This document shows positions 49,663 through 63,163 of a stretch of DNA of 64,000 nucleotides, piece after piece. The DNA comes from Phytohabitans rumicis. GTDB lineage: Bacteria; Actinomycetota; Actinomycetes; Mycobacteriales; Micromonosporaceae. The number at the start of each line of letters is the position of its first letter. Positions within the stretch are counted from its first letter, which is position 1. The notes beneath the pieces were generated by a model. It searched no databases, was not told the DNA's origin, and worked only from the letters and a program-made list of their open reading frames with translations. The stretch spans positions 1,240,001 through 1,304,000 of the forward strand of contig NZ_BLPG01000001.1 of NCBI RefSeq assembly GCF_011764445.1. The letters are read 5' to 3'. The position numbers were made by a program, and so were the translations under genes.

Positions 49663-49859
49663 GCGACCCGGTTCCGCAGGCTGAGCGGCCGCATGTCGGT
49701 CCACACCACATCGATGTGGGCCAGGCAGTCCACCTTCGTGCCCTGCTTGCCCGCCACCGTCCAGCCCGGTGGCAGCTCACGGTCGGCCGGCCAGATCGAG
49801 TACTGCTCCTCGTCGTTGACCACGACCTCGTAGCCGCGTGTGTCGTCATCCTCGAACAT
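49659..49859 (-). CDS. MbtH-like NRPS chaperone
   Basis: A 66-residue protein, MFEDDDTRGYEVVVNDEEQY then SIWPADRELPPGWTVAGKQG and WTDMRPLSL. It has the family length and all signature positions: NxExQYSxWP, GWxxxG and the WTDMRP end with its conserved tryptophans. MbtH proteins bind the N-terminal subdomain of A domains and are needed for folding or activity of many actinobacterial NRPSs. Here it can serve the five A domains of the three NRPS genes. It is read leftward with the luciferase-like gene and diverges from the LanB genes. Confidence 0.95.
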   Translation of the reverse strand: MFEDDDTRGYEVVVNDEEQYSIWPADRELPPGWTVAGKQGTKVDCLAHIDVVWTDMRPLSLRNRVA

Positions 49860-50050
49860 CTGCGCTACTTCACCACCATTCGTCGTACGGCCGATGCCGG
49901 CCCATCATGCCCGCGTCCGCCACCCCGGCCGCAGCGTCCGCGCAAGGATGGCGAGTTCTCGCCGCGCGCCGGCCGACCGCCTTCTCGGCGCCCGCGGCCG
50001 GCCACAGACTGGTCGGCGGGATGCGCCTTGTGCGAGAGGGGTTGGTCTGG
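49860..50050. promoter_or_regulatory. Divergent promoter region, mbtH versus LanB genes
   Basis: About 190 bp between the mbtH start and the chosen LanB start. If the earlier in-frame ATG at 49907 were used for LanB, only 47 bp would remain, too little for two promoters. I favour the ATG at 50051 because GAGAGGGG lies about 9 bases upstream and the extra 48 residues are unlike the family. Confidence 0.45.
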
Positions 50051-52389
50051 ATGGGCAGCGTGGACGCGGCGCCGGACGAACCGCCCCTGCGGCTGCCGCT
50101 GGGCCCGGCGCGCTGGCTGGTGTGGCGCGACTTCTGCCTGCGCGGTGCCGGGTTCCCGCTGTCGGGACTGGCGGCCCTCGCCGAACCAGAGTGCGCGCGG
50201 CTGGCCGATCTGGCCGATGTGGATGCCGGCGCGGCGGCCCGGTTCCGTGCGGGCTGGGATGCCGCGTTGGAGCGCATCGCCGGGGAGATGCTGCGCATCG
50301 TGGACGACGGCGGAGTGCGCCAGGCCCTCGTCTGGCAGAACCCGGGCTTCCTGGACGCCGTGGTCGACCGGCTGCGCGAGGCCGGCGGTGAGCCGCGCGT
50401 GCGGGACAAGAGCCGCAAGCGCCGCGAGGTCAAGCTGGCGAAGTACCTGCAGCGGTACCACGCCAAGAACGAGACGATCGGCTTCTTCGGTCCGTCGGCC
50501 TGGGGCGTCTTCGACGCCGGCGAGCGGGGCATCCGGCTGCGCCCGGGGCCGGGCCTCGTGCGCGACCGCGTCGTCGTGCTCGAGGACTGGGCCGTGCAGG
50601 CCCTGGCCCGCACGTTCGCCGACGACCTCGGGCTGTGCCGCCACCTTCCGCCGGTGCTCGCGCTGGACGTACGCCTGCACGGCCGCGCGGTGCTGCGAGC
50701 CGGCTCGCCGACGGTCGTGCTCCCGCCGGGCCTCGCCGAGATCGCGGCGTGCTGCGACGGCTCCCGGACCCCGCGGGCCATCGCCGCCGAGATGCGCTGG
50801 CGCGACCCCACCCGGCGGCCCGCCGTCGAGGACGTCTGCCGGGACCTGCGGCAGCTCACCGACCTGGGCATAGTGACCTGGGGCTTCGACGTCCCGGTCA
50901 GCCCGTACGCCGCGGCGGCCCTGCGCGAGCAGGTGAACCGGCTGCCGGACGACCCCGGTCGGCGGCGTGCCCTGGCCGTGCTCGACGACTTCGAGCGGGC
51001 GTGCGCCGATGTGCCGCCGTCGACCGCCGACGCCGGGGTCCTGCGCAAGAAGCTGGAGGACATCGACGCGACGTTCCACGCCGTCACCGCGACCGCCGCC
51101 TACCGCCAGGCCGGGTCCGCCGCCAAGGGCCGCCGAACCGTCGTGGAGGACTGCGAACGCGACACCGACATCGTGATCGGCACCGACCTCCTCTCGGACA
51201 TCGGCCCGGCCATGACGCTCGTGCTGGACAGCGCGCGCTGGCTCGTCAGGCATCTCGGCGACGCGTACGCGACAGTCCTCGACGATCTGCTCGGCGGTTA
51301 CGCGGGCGCCGTCGAGACGCCGCTGGCCGAGGTGGTGTCCCGGCTGATCCCCGCGCTGGAACACGCCCATGCCGAACGGCCCGCCCTCGCCGAGTTCCAG
51401 GACCGGTGGCACGGCGTCCTCGGGTACCGGGCAACGGACGTCCGTGTCGATCGCACCGCCGAGCAGCTCGCCGATCCCGTCGCGCGGGCGTTTCCTGCGG
51501 CCGGGCCGCCGCCCTGGCACTCGGCCGGCTACCACAGCCCCGACCTGATGGTCGCCGAGGACGCGGACGGCGGCCGGCTGGCCGTGCTGGGCGAGATGCA
51601 CCTGTCCCAGCTGAGCTTCACCGCGCTGTCGTTCACCGGTTTCCACCCCGGCACCGGCCGGCTGGTGGCCGCGGCCGACGAGCACACCCACCCGCATCCG
51701 TGGCACGTCCCGCTCTACCCGCGCGGCCTGCCGAACCTCTCGACGCTGCACTACCCAACCCCTGAGCTGCAGTCCGAGCGGTTCTCATACCTGTCGTTCG
51801 GCCGCCGTCGCGGCGCCCGACCCGCGCCCCGGCACCGCACCCTGGCGATCGACGGCCTCGTCGTGCGACCGTCGGCCGGCGGCCCGGTGGTGCTACGCGC
51901 GGGCGGGGCCGGGCCGGGCACCCCGCTGATGGAGGTGGTGGGCGAGTTCCTGGCCCAGAGGGTGGTCAATTGCTTCCGCCCGGTGTCCGAGCTGCCGCAC
52001 ACGCCGCGGATCACGGTGGACCGGCTGGTGCTGTCCCGTGAGACGTGGCGGCCCGAGCTGACCTCGATCCCGGCGGGCCGGGGACACGACGAGGCCGCCG
52101 CGTTCGTGGCGATCCGCCGCTGGGCCCGGCGGCTCGGTCTGCCCAGACACGTCTTCTGGCGCATCCCGGGGAGCCCAAACCGCTCTACCTCGACCTCGAC
52201 AGCCCCATCCTGGTCGGGCTGTTCGCCACGACCGTCCGGCGTCCCGGCGGGGCGGCCGTCCGGGCCACCATCTCGGAGATGCTGCCGGCGCCCGACCAGC
52301 TGTGGCTGCGTGACGCCGAAGGCCGCCGCTACACCAGCGAGCTGCGGCTGGCCGCCGTCGAGGCCTCCGCCGCGGGCCGGCCGTCGTGA
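50051..52389 (+). CDS. LanB-like protein 1 (lantibiotic dehydratase family, one frameshift)
   Basis: About 779 residues when repaired. It has the family hallmarks: WLVWRDFCLRGAGFPLSGL at the N-terminus, AKYLQRYHAKNETIGFFGPS near residue 136, VEDCERDTDIVIGTDLL and LVLDSARWLVRHLG in the middle, HSAGYHSPDLM, and the C-terminal FVAIRRWARRLGLPRHVFWR. At G4 52168-52171 the frame breaks; one G continues with EPKPLYLDLDSPILVGL, the usual ending, to a stop that overlaps the next gene (GTGA). LanB enzymes use glutamyl-tRNA to glutamylate Ser/Thr and eliminate to dehydroamino acids in ribosomal peptides. Related PEARL proteins instead add amino acids from tRNA to a peptide C-terminus. Here the likely partner is the NRPS product, which would be unusual. 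Confidence 0.82.
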
Positions 52390-54662
52390 GCAAGCCGACC
52401 TGGCGTCTCTGGGACGACCTCGTCCTGCGCGGCACCGGTTTTCCGGTACAGGAGTTGCTCCGGCTCGCCGATCCAGAAACGGCACGCGCGGCGCTCGACC
52501 CGGACAATCCCCCGCAGCGGCTGCGGGAGTCGTGGGAGCGCGGCATCCGGCGTACCGCGGCGGCATTGCTCGACCTCGGCGAGAGCGACGCGTTCCGGGC
52601 CGCGTTGCTGTGGCAGAACCCGGCCGCCGTGCAGAACGTCACCGGCTGGCTGCGGCGCCACGCCGGCGACACCACCCGCTCCCGGGACCGCCGTCGCCGG
52701 GAGTCGACGCTCGCCCGCTACGCCCAGCGTTACCACGCCCGCAACGAGACCATCGGCTTCTTCGGCCCGAGCGTCTGGACCCGGTTCGACGAGGACGTGC
52801 CCGTCGCGGAGTTGCGGCCCGGCCCCGCAGTGATCGCGCAGCGCAGCGTCCACTTCGAGGACTGGGTGATCGACGCGCTCGCCGCCGCGGTGGCCACCGA
52901 TCCGGCCGTACGCCACCGGATCGCCGCCGCCCGGGTCCTGGGCGCCGGGATCTCCGGCACCCTCGCGGTCCACCCGGACGGCACGCCCCGCCGCCTGCCG
53001 CCGCTGGACGCCGCCGTGCTCGCCGCCGTCGACGGGAAACGGACGGCCCGGGTCATCACCGTGGACCTGCGCTGGCGGCAGGTGGCCGGCACGCCCGACG
53101 AGGACGACGTGCACCGCGCCCTGGACCGGCTGGCGGAGTTCGGCCTGATCCGGTGGCGGCCGAACATCCCGGTGGACCGCCGGCCGGAGCGGGCGTTGCG
53201 GGCATTCCTGGGCTCCCTGCCGGACTCCCCCGCGCGGGAACGGGCGCACGGCGCCCTGGAGCGTCTCGTCGCGGCCCGCGACGAGGTCGCGGCGGCGGGC
53301 GACCGGCCCGCGCCGCTCGCCGCCGCCCTCGCCCGCCTGGACGAGACCGTGGCCGAGTTGACCGGCACCGCGGCCGTGCGCGCCCGCGACGAGCGGCAGT
53401 TCGGGCGCCGGGCGGTCTATGAGGACTGCGCGCGGGACATCGACGTCGTGCTCGGCGCCGCCGTCCGCGACGCCCTGCTGCCCCCGCTGTCGCTGGTACT
53501 GGACAGCGCCCGGTGGTTGATGTGGCGGCTCGGTGGGCGTCTGGAGGCCCTCGTCGGCGATCTGCACGACGAGTTCGCCGCGATGACCGGTGGCGGCGGT
53601 GTCCCGCTGGCCACGCTGGTGAGCCGCCTGCTGGACCGGCTGTCGGACCCGTCGTGGGCGGCGCCGGCGGTCGCGGAGTTCCAGAAGTCCTGGAGCGAGA
53701 TCCTGGCCTGGGCGCCGGGCGAGCGCCGGGTGCGGCGCGAGTCGGCCGAGCTGGCCGCCGCAGCCGCTACCTGGTTCGCAGCGCCGCCCGCCGGCTGGTA
53801 CGGCGCCGCCCACCACAGCCCCGACGTCATGATCGCCGCGGCCGGCCCGGAGGCGTTGCGGGCCGGCCGGTTCGAGCTCGTCCTCGGCGAGGTCCATCTG
53901 GCCATGGCGACGCTCGACAACGGCGTGTTCACGTGGACCCACCCCGACCCGGCGAAGCTGCTGCGGGAGGCGGAGGCGCCGCTCGCCGGCCGGCCCCGGG
54001 TGGTGCCGCTTTACCCGCGGTCGCCGAAGGTCAGCGGGCGCGACTATCCCACGCCGACGCTGTTCTCGGACCGCTACTGGTATCTGGCCTTCGCGCCGGG
54101 CAACGGGGAACGGGCGGCGGCGCGCGGCCGGAGCCTGGCGCTGGACGCGCTCACGGCCGAGCGCACTGGCGGCTCGGTCACGGTGCGGCTGCCGTCCGGG
54201 CAGCGGCTGCCGGTGCTCGACGTCGTCGGGGAGCTGGCCCAGGAGGCGGTGGTCAACCTGTTCCGCCCGCTCCCGCCGGCCGCGCACACGCCGCGCGTGA
54301 CGATCGACCGGCTGGTGTTCGCCCGCGAGCGGTGGCGGATATCGTGCCAGGAGGTGCCCGTCGGCGCGGTGGCGGACGAGGCGGCCGCGTTCGCGGCGCT
54401 GCGGCGCTGGGCCGCGTCGCGGGGCATGCCGCGGTTCGTCTTCTGGCGGGCGGCCGCCGGAACCAAGCCGGTCTACCTGGACTTCGACAGCCCGCTGTTC
54501 GTCAACGACTTCCTCGCCGCCGTCCGGCAGGCCCGGCGCCGCGAGGACAGCGTCGTGGACATCACCGAGATGCACCCGGACCCCGAGCACGTCTGGCTGC
54601 CCGACGCCGACGGCCGGCTCTACACCAGCGAGCTGCGACTGGTCGCGGTCGACCGCGCCTAG
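52386..54662 (+). CDS. LanB-like protein 2 (lantibiotic dehydratase family)
   Basis: GTG start overlaps the stop of LanB-like protein 1, so the two are translationally coupled. The 758 residues begin MSKPTWRLWDDLVLRGTGFP and share with protein 1 the blocks ARYAQRYHARNETIGFFGPS (about residue 115), YEDCARDIDVVLGAAV, LVLDSARWLMWRLGG, AAHHSPDVM and FAALRRWAASRGMPRFVFW, with the ending VYLDFDSPLFVNDF. Both look intact at the conserved family positions I can judge by eye. A tandem of two full-length copies suggests division of labour (for example glutamylation of two substrates, or a heterodimer), but no LanC cyclase or SpaB_C-like gene is present. A terminator hairpin follows eight bases after the stop. 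Confidence 0.86.
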   Translation: MSKPTWRLWDDLVLRGTGFPVQELLRLADPETARAALDPDNPPQRLRESWERGIRRTAAALLDLGESDAFRAALLWQNPAAVQNVTGWLRRHAGDTTRSRDRRRRESTLARYAQRYHARNETIGFFGPSVWTRFDEDVPVAELRPGPAVIAQRSVHFEDWVIDALAAAVATDPAVRHRIAAARVLGAGISGTLAVHPDGTPRRLPPLDAAVLAAVDGKRTARVITVDLRWRQVAGTPDEDDVHRALDRLAEFGLIRWRPNIPVDRRPERALRAFLGSLPDSPARERAHGALERLVAARDEVAAAGDRPAPLAAALARLDETVAELTGTAAVRARDERQFGRRAVYEDCARDIDVVLGAAVRDALLPPLSLVLDSARWLMWRLGGRLEALVGDLHDEFAAMTGGGGVPLATLVSRLLDRLSDPSWAAPAVAEFQKSWSEILAWAPGERRVRRESAELAAAAATWFAAPPAGWYGAAHHSPDVMIAAAGPEALRAGRFELVLGEVHLAMATLDNGVFTWTHPDPAKLLREAEAPLAGRPRVVPLYPRSPKVSGRDYPTPTLFSDRYWYLAFAPGNGERAAARGRSLALDALTAERTGGSVTVRLPSGQRLPVLDVVGELAQEAVVNLFRPLPPAAHTPRVTIDRLVFARERWRISCQEVPVGAVADEAAAFAALRRWAASRGMPRFVFWRAAAGTKPVYLDFDSPLFVNDFLAAVRQARRREDSVVDITEMHPDPEHVWLPDADGRLYTSELRLVAVDRA

Positions 54663-54668
54663 CAGGAT

Positions 54669-54694
54669 CCCCCGGCCGCCGTAGCGGCCGGGGG
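54669..54694. terminator. Bidirectional terminator hairpin
   Basis: CCCCCGGCCGC and GCGGCCGGGGG form a perfect 11-bp stem with loop CGTA, placed between the converging ends of LanB-like protein 2 (54662) and the thioesterase gene (54701). Confidence 0.85.
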
Positions 54695-54700
54695 ACGTCC

Positions 54701-55432
54701 CTATCGGGTCACGAGCAGCTCGCGTACCGTCCGGATGGCCTGCTCCTGGGCGTCGAGCAGGTAGAAGTGATCGCCGCGGACCATCCTGACCTCGAACGGC
54801 CCGGTGGTCAGCTCCTCCCAGCCCGCCAGCTCCTGCGCCGACACCGTGTCCTCCAGCGCGCCCAGGACGGTCAGCGGGCAGTCGAGCGGCTCCCCCGCGC
54901 TCCACCGGTGCCGCTCGAACAGGGCGAAGTCCTTCTGGAGGAGCGGCACCAGCAGGTCCAGCAGATCCGGCATGGCGAACACCTCCTCGGGCGTCCCGCC
55001 GTACTCCCGCAGCCGGGCCACGAACTCGTCCCGGGGCAGGTCGTGGCACGTGGGACCGAGGGCGGGCCAGTGCGGCGCGCGGTGCGCCGAGGCAATCACC
55101 CGGGCCGGTTCCGGCAGGCCGCGGCGCCGGATCTCCCGGGCCAACTCGTACGCGACGCAGGCGCCCATGCTGTGTCCGAAGAACGCGTACGGCAGCCGGA
55201 CCAGGTCGTCGCCGAACTCGTCGGCGAGCCGCCGCACCAGCGCCGTGAGATCGTCCGCGGCCGGCTCACCCATGCGGTTCTCCCGCCCGGGCAGCTGGAC
55301 CGGCCACACCTCGATGCCGTCCGCCTCCAGGGCGGCGCCCCAGGCCCGGTAGGCCGAGGCGCCGCCGCCGGCGAACGGGAAACACAGCAGCCGCAGCCGC
55401 GGGCCGGCAGGGACGTGGCGAACAACGTCCAC
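54701..55432 (-). CDS. Type II thioesterase
   Basis: GTG at 55430-55432 follows an AGGGGGG site, 37 bp after the PKS stop. The 243-residue alpha/beta hydrolase has the family order: LLCFPFAGGGASAYRAW (oxyanion loop), QLPGRENRM, the nucleophile motif GHSMGACVAYEL (Ser about residue 89), and the catalytic His in RGDHFYLLD near the end. The aspartate is likely in the LGALEDTVS turn. Type II TEs remove misprimed acyl or aminoacyl groups from carrier proteins of NRPS/PKS lines. As no integrated TE domain is seen in any of the four megasynthase genes, it might also take part in release, though this would be atypical. Confidence 0.9.
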   Translation of the reverse strand: MDVVRHVPAGPRLRLLCFPFAGGGASAYRAWGAALEADGIEVWPVQLPGRENRMGEPAADDLTALVRRLADEFGDDLVRLPYAFFGHSMGACVAYELAREIRRRGLPEPARVIASAHRAPHWPALGPTCHDLPRDEFVARLREYGGTPEEVFAMPDLLDLLVPLLQKDFALFERHRWSAGEPLDCPLTVLGALEDTVSAQELAGWEELTTGPFEVRMVRGDHFYLLDAQEQAIRTVRELLVTR

Positions 55433-55469
55433 CGCCCCCCTGGCCGGACAGATACGCGCTGGTTCACCG

Positions 55470-60980
<5,511 letters not shown>

Positions 60981-60997
60981 CTGTCTCTCCTTCGTAG

Positions 60998-61939
60998 TCA
61001 GTCCTGCCGGCCGAGCAGGCACCACTCCAGGACCGCCTTGGCGCTGTGCGCCTTGTGCTCGGCCTGGTCGAACGCGATGCTCGCCGGCCCGTCGATGACC
61101 TCGGCCGCGACATCCTCCCCGCGGTGGGCGGGCAGGTCGTGCATGAAGACGGCGCCGGGGTGCCGTCCCATGAGGGCCTCGTTCACCTGGAACGGCCGGA
61201 AGATCTCTTGCCATCGTGGGTCCGGTTTAGACGTACCGGTCGTCTGCCAGCGCGTGGCGTACACGACCTCGGCGCCACGGGGCGCCGCGTCGAGGTCGTG
61301 GCATTGCGTGACGCGGCCGCCGTGCGCGGCCGCCTGCTCCTGCGCCAGATCGAGAATCCCCTTGGCGATCCCGTAGCCGGGCGGCGTCGCCAGGCAAAGC
61401 TCGACGTCGGGGAAACGAGACAGGGCCAGCGCCAGCGCCGCGGCGGTGTTGTTGCCCTCGCCGACGTAAAGGATGCGCAGCCCGTTGATCCGCCCGAAGT
61501 GCCGCATCAGGGTGGTCAGGTCGGCCACGGCTTGGGTGGGGTGCTCGTCGGCGGTCATCGCATTGACCACCGACATCCGGCTCTGGCTGGCCAGCGCCCG
61601 CACCTCCGCGGGGTCGTCGGCCGTGCGCACCACCAGGGCGTCCAACATCCGGGAGAGGACGTGCGCGGTGTCCTCCATCGACTCGCCGGTGACGAGCTGC
61701 AGGTCCGCCGGTCCGTACGCGATGTGCCCGGCGCCCAGCCGCAGCGCCGCGCTCGCGAACGCCGTCCGGGTCCGGGTCGAGGTCTTGCTGAAGTAGCCGC
61801 CGACCACCGTGCCGGTCAGCGGCCGGTGGGCAGCCGCCTGCTCGCTCGCGAACCAGACGCCGCGCCGGACGAGGTATTCGAGGTCAGCGTCGGTCACGTC
61901 GCGGAGGGAGACGAGATGGCTGTACATGGCTGTAAACAT
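60998..61939 (-). CDS. Carbamoyltransferase of the ornithine carbamoyltransferase superfamily
   Basis: 313 residues starting MFTAMYSHLVSLRDVTDADL. The carbamoyl-phosphate site is present as STRTRTAF (~54-61) and the HPTQAVADL motif (~133) is intact, so chemistry should be carbamoyl transfer to an amine. The amino acid-binding signature differs from ornithine enzymes: MHDLPAHRG replaces the HCLP motif (Cys to Asp) and the SMG loop region reads ATRWQTTG. The acceptor is therefore probably not ornithine. Next to SbnA/SbnB genes it most likely carbamoylates 2,3-diaminopropionate to a ureido amino acid, as VioL is thought to do in viomycin synthesis. That substrate is inference. It lies 60 bp downstream of the SbnB-like gene. 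Confidence 0.82.
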   Translation of the reverse strand: MFTAMYSHLVSLRDVTDADLEYLVRRGVWFASEQAAAHRPLTGTVVGGYFSKTSTRTRTAFASAALRLGAGHIAYGPADLQLVTGESMEDTAHVLSRMLDALVVRTADDPAEVRALASQSRMSVVNAMTADEHPTQAVADLTTLMRHFGRINGLRILYVGEGNNTAAALALALSRFPDVELCLATPPGYGIAKGILDLAQEQAAAHGGRVTQCHDLDAAPRGAEVVYATRWQTTGTSKPDPRWQEIFRPFQVNEALMGRHPGAVFMHDLPAHRGEDVAAEVIDGPASIAFDQAEHKAHSAKAVLEWCLLGRQD

Positions 61940-61999
61940 GGGCTGCCGCCCTTGCCACGGACAATGCTCGGCGGCGAGCGTGGCGAGAACTGGACATGC

Positions 62000-63034
62000 C
62001 TACGCGGCTCCGTAGCGGTCGAGGTCGTGGAAGAAGCCGGGCACCTCCTGCAGGGCGCCCGCGCCCGCGACCTCGTCGTACACGAACTTCGCCACCGCGA
62101 GGTCGAGGACGCCGAGGCCGAACGGTGAGAAGATCACCGGCTGCCCGGCGGGCGGCGTGACGGCCTCGGTCAGGACGTCGAACAGTGTCCCCGCCACGAA
62201 CGACCGGTCGCCCACGCGCTGTTCGGTGAGGTGCGGGGAGGTGTTCGCCTTGAGGCAGTGCTCAACATCGTCCACGACGTTGTACGACGACAGGATGATC
62301 TCCGGCGCCAGGTCCCGCAGCGAGAGGTGCAGGACGAGCGGGTGGTGGGCGAACCAGGCGGGATCGGCGATGTGCGGTTCGTCCGCGACGGTGGCGAACA
62401 CGATCAGATCCGAGGAGCGGATCAGGTCCGCTGGGCGATCGTGCACCGTGACCGGCGCCCGCTGCGCACGCTCGAGGTATCCGCGGAACGCCTCGGCGTT
62501 GCCGGCCGCCGTGTCGTGGACGCCGACTCGCTCGAACGCGAAGCCGTTGCCGGCCAGGTAGGTGTGGACGTACCGCGCGATGAGCCCGGCGCCGAAGAAG
62601 CCGGCCCGCATCGGGCGGCCGCCGTCGCGATGCTCGCTCAGCCGTGCCGCCGCGAGGGCCGCCGAGGCCGCCGTGCGCGTGGCGCTGATGATCGAGCTCT
62701 CCAGGCAGGCGAACGGGTACCCGGTCTCGGTGTCGTTGAGGATGAGCACCGCCGACGCGCGTGGCAGGCCCGTCGCCACGTTCTCCGGAAAGCTGGAGAT
62801 CCATTTGATCCCATGGACGTCGAACCCCGCGCGCAGTGAGGCGGGCAGCGCGATGATCCGCGAGGTGGGCCGGTCGGGGAACCGCAGGAAGTATGAGTCG
62901 GGGTTCACCGTGGCCGACGTGCCGTGGGCACGGTAGGCGGCCTCGACGACGCTGATGACCTGCGGTTCGCGCCCGCTGAGGACCTGGTGGACCTGCGCGC
63001 CGGAGATCACGGCGAAGGACGGTGTGTTGCTCAT
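62000..63034 (-). CDS. sbnB: SbnB-like dehydrogenase for 2,3-diaminopropionate synthesis
   Basis: ATG at 63032-63034 with GGAG about nine bases upstream; an in-frame extension of 11 residues exists. 344 residues of the ornithine cyclodeaminase/mu-crystallin fold with Rossmann motif GFFGAGLIARYVHTYL (~residue 137) and the substrate-side segments GIKWISSFPEN and LVLHLSLRDLAPEII. This pattern fits SbnB (VioK in viomycin), the NAD-dependent enzyme that oxidatively cleaves N-(1-amino-1-carboxy-2-ethyl)-glutamate to L-2,3-diaminopropionate and 2-oxoglutarate. The adjacent divergent SbnA-like gene strengthens the call. It heads an operon with the carbamoyltransferase, PKS and thioesterase genes. Confidence 0.88.
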   Translation of the reverse strand: MSNTPSFAVISGAQVHQVLSGREPQVISVVEAAYRAHGTSATVNPDSYFLRFPDRPTSRIIALPASLRAGFDVHGIKWISSFPENVATGLPRASAVLILNDTETGYPFACLESSIISATRTAASAALAAARLSEHRDGGRPMRAGFFGAGLIARYVHTYLAGNGFAFERVGVHDTAAGNAEAFRGYLERAQRAPVTVHDRPADLIRSSDLIVFATVADEPHIADPAWFAHHPLVLHLSLRDLAPEIILSSYNVVDDVEHCLKANTSPHLTEQRVGDRSFVAGTLFDVLTEAVTPPAGQPVIFSPFGLGVLDLAVAKFVYDEVAGAGALQEVPGFFHDLDRYGAA

Positions 63035-63163
63035 GGCTGGCGACTCCGAGGACGGTGACGAAACCACGATTCAAACCCCGCAGGCGTACGCCACGGGCCG
63101 GTCGCCGGGAAAGGTTGGCTGGAAGTCGCCAAAGCCTTCTCACCAGGCACACCGGCCGCGATT
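63035..63163. promoter_or_regulatory. Divergent region between the SbnB- and SbnA-like genes
   Basis: Up to 130 bp between the starts of two divergent genes of one pathway. The SbnA start is uncertain, so the right boundary may be wrong; no clear promoter boxes or ribosome site for the rightward gene were found. Confidence 0.35.

Noticed and set aside
7464..52389. Programmed frameshifting as the cause of the frame breaks
   Set aside because: The breaks fall in unrelated genes, mostly at short G/C runs without slippery heptamers or consistent downstream structures; missing bases explain them more simply.
49900..54700. Conventional lanthipeptide cluster
   Set aside because: No precursor peptide, LanC, LanT or LanP gene was seen; neighbours are NRPS/PKS genes.
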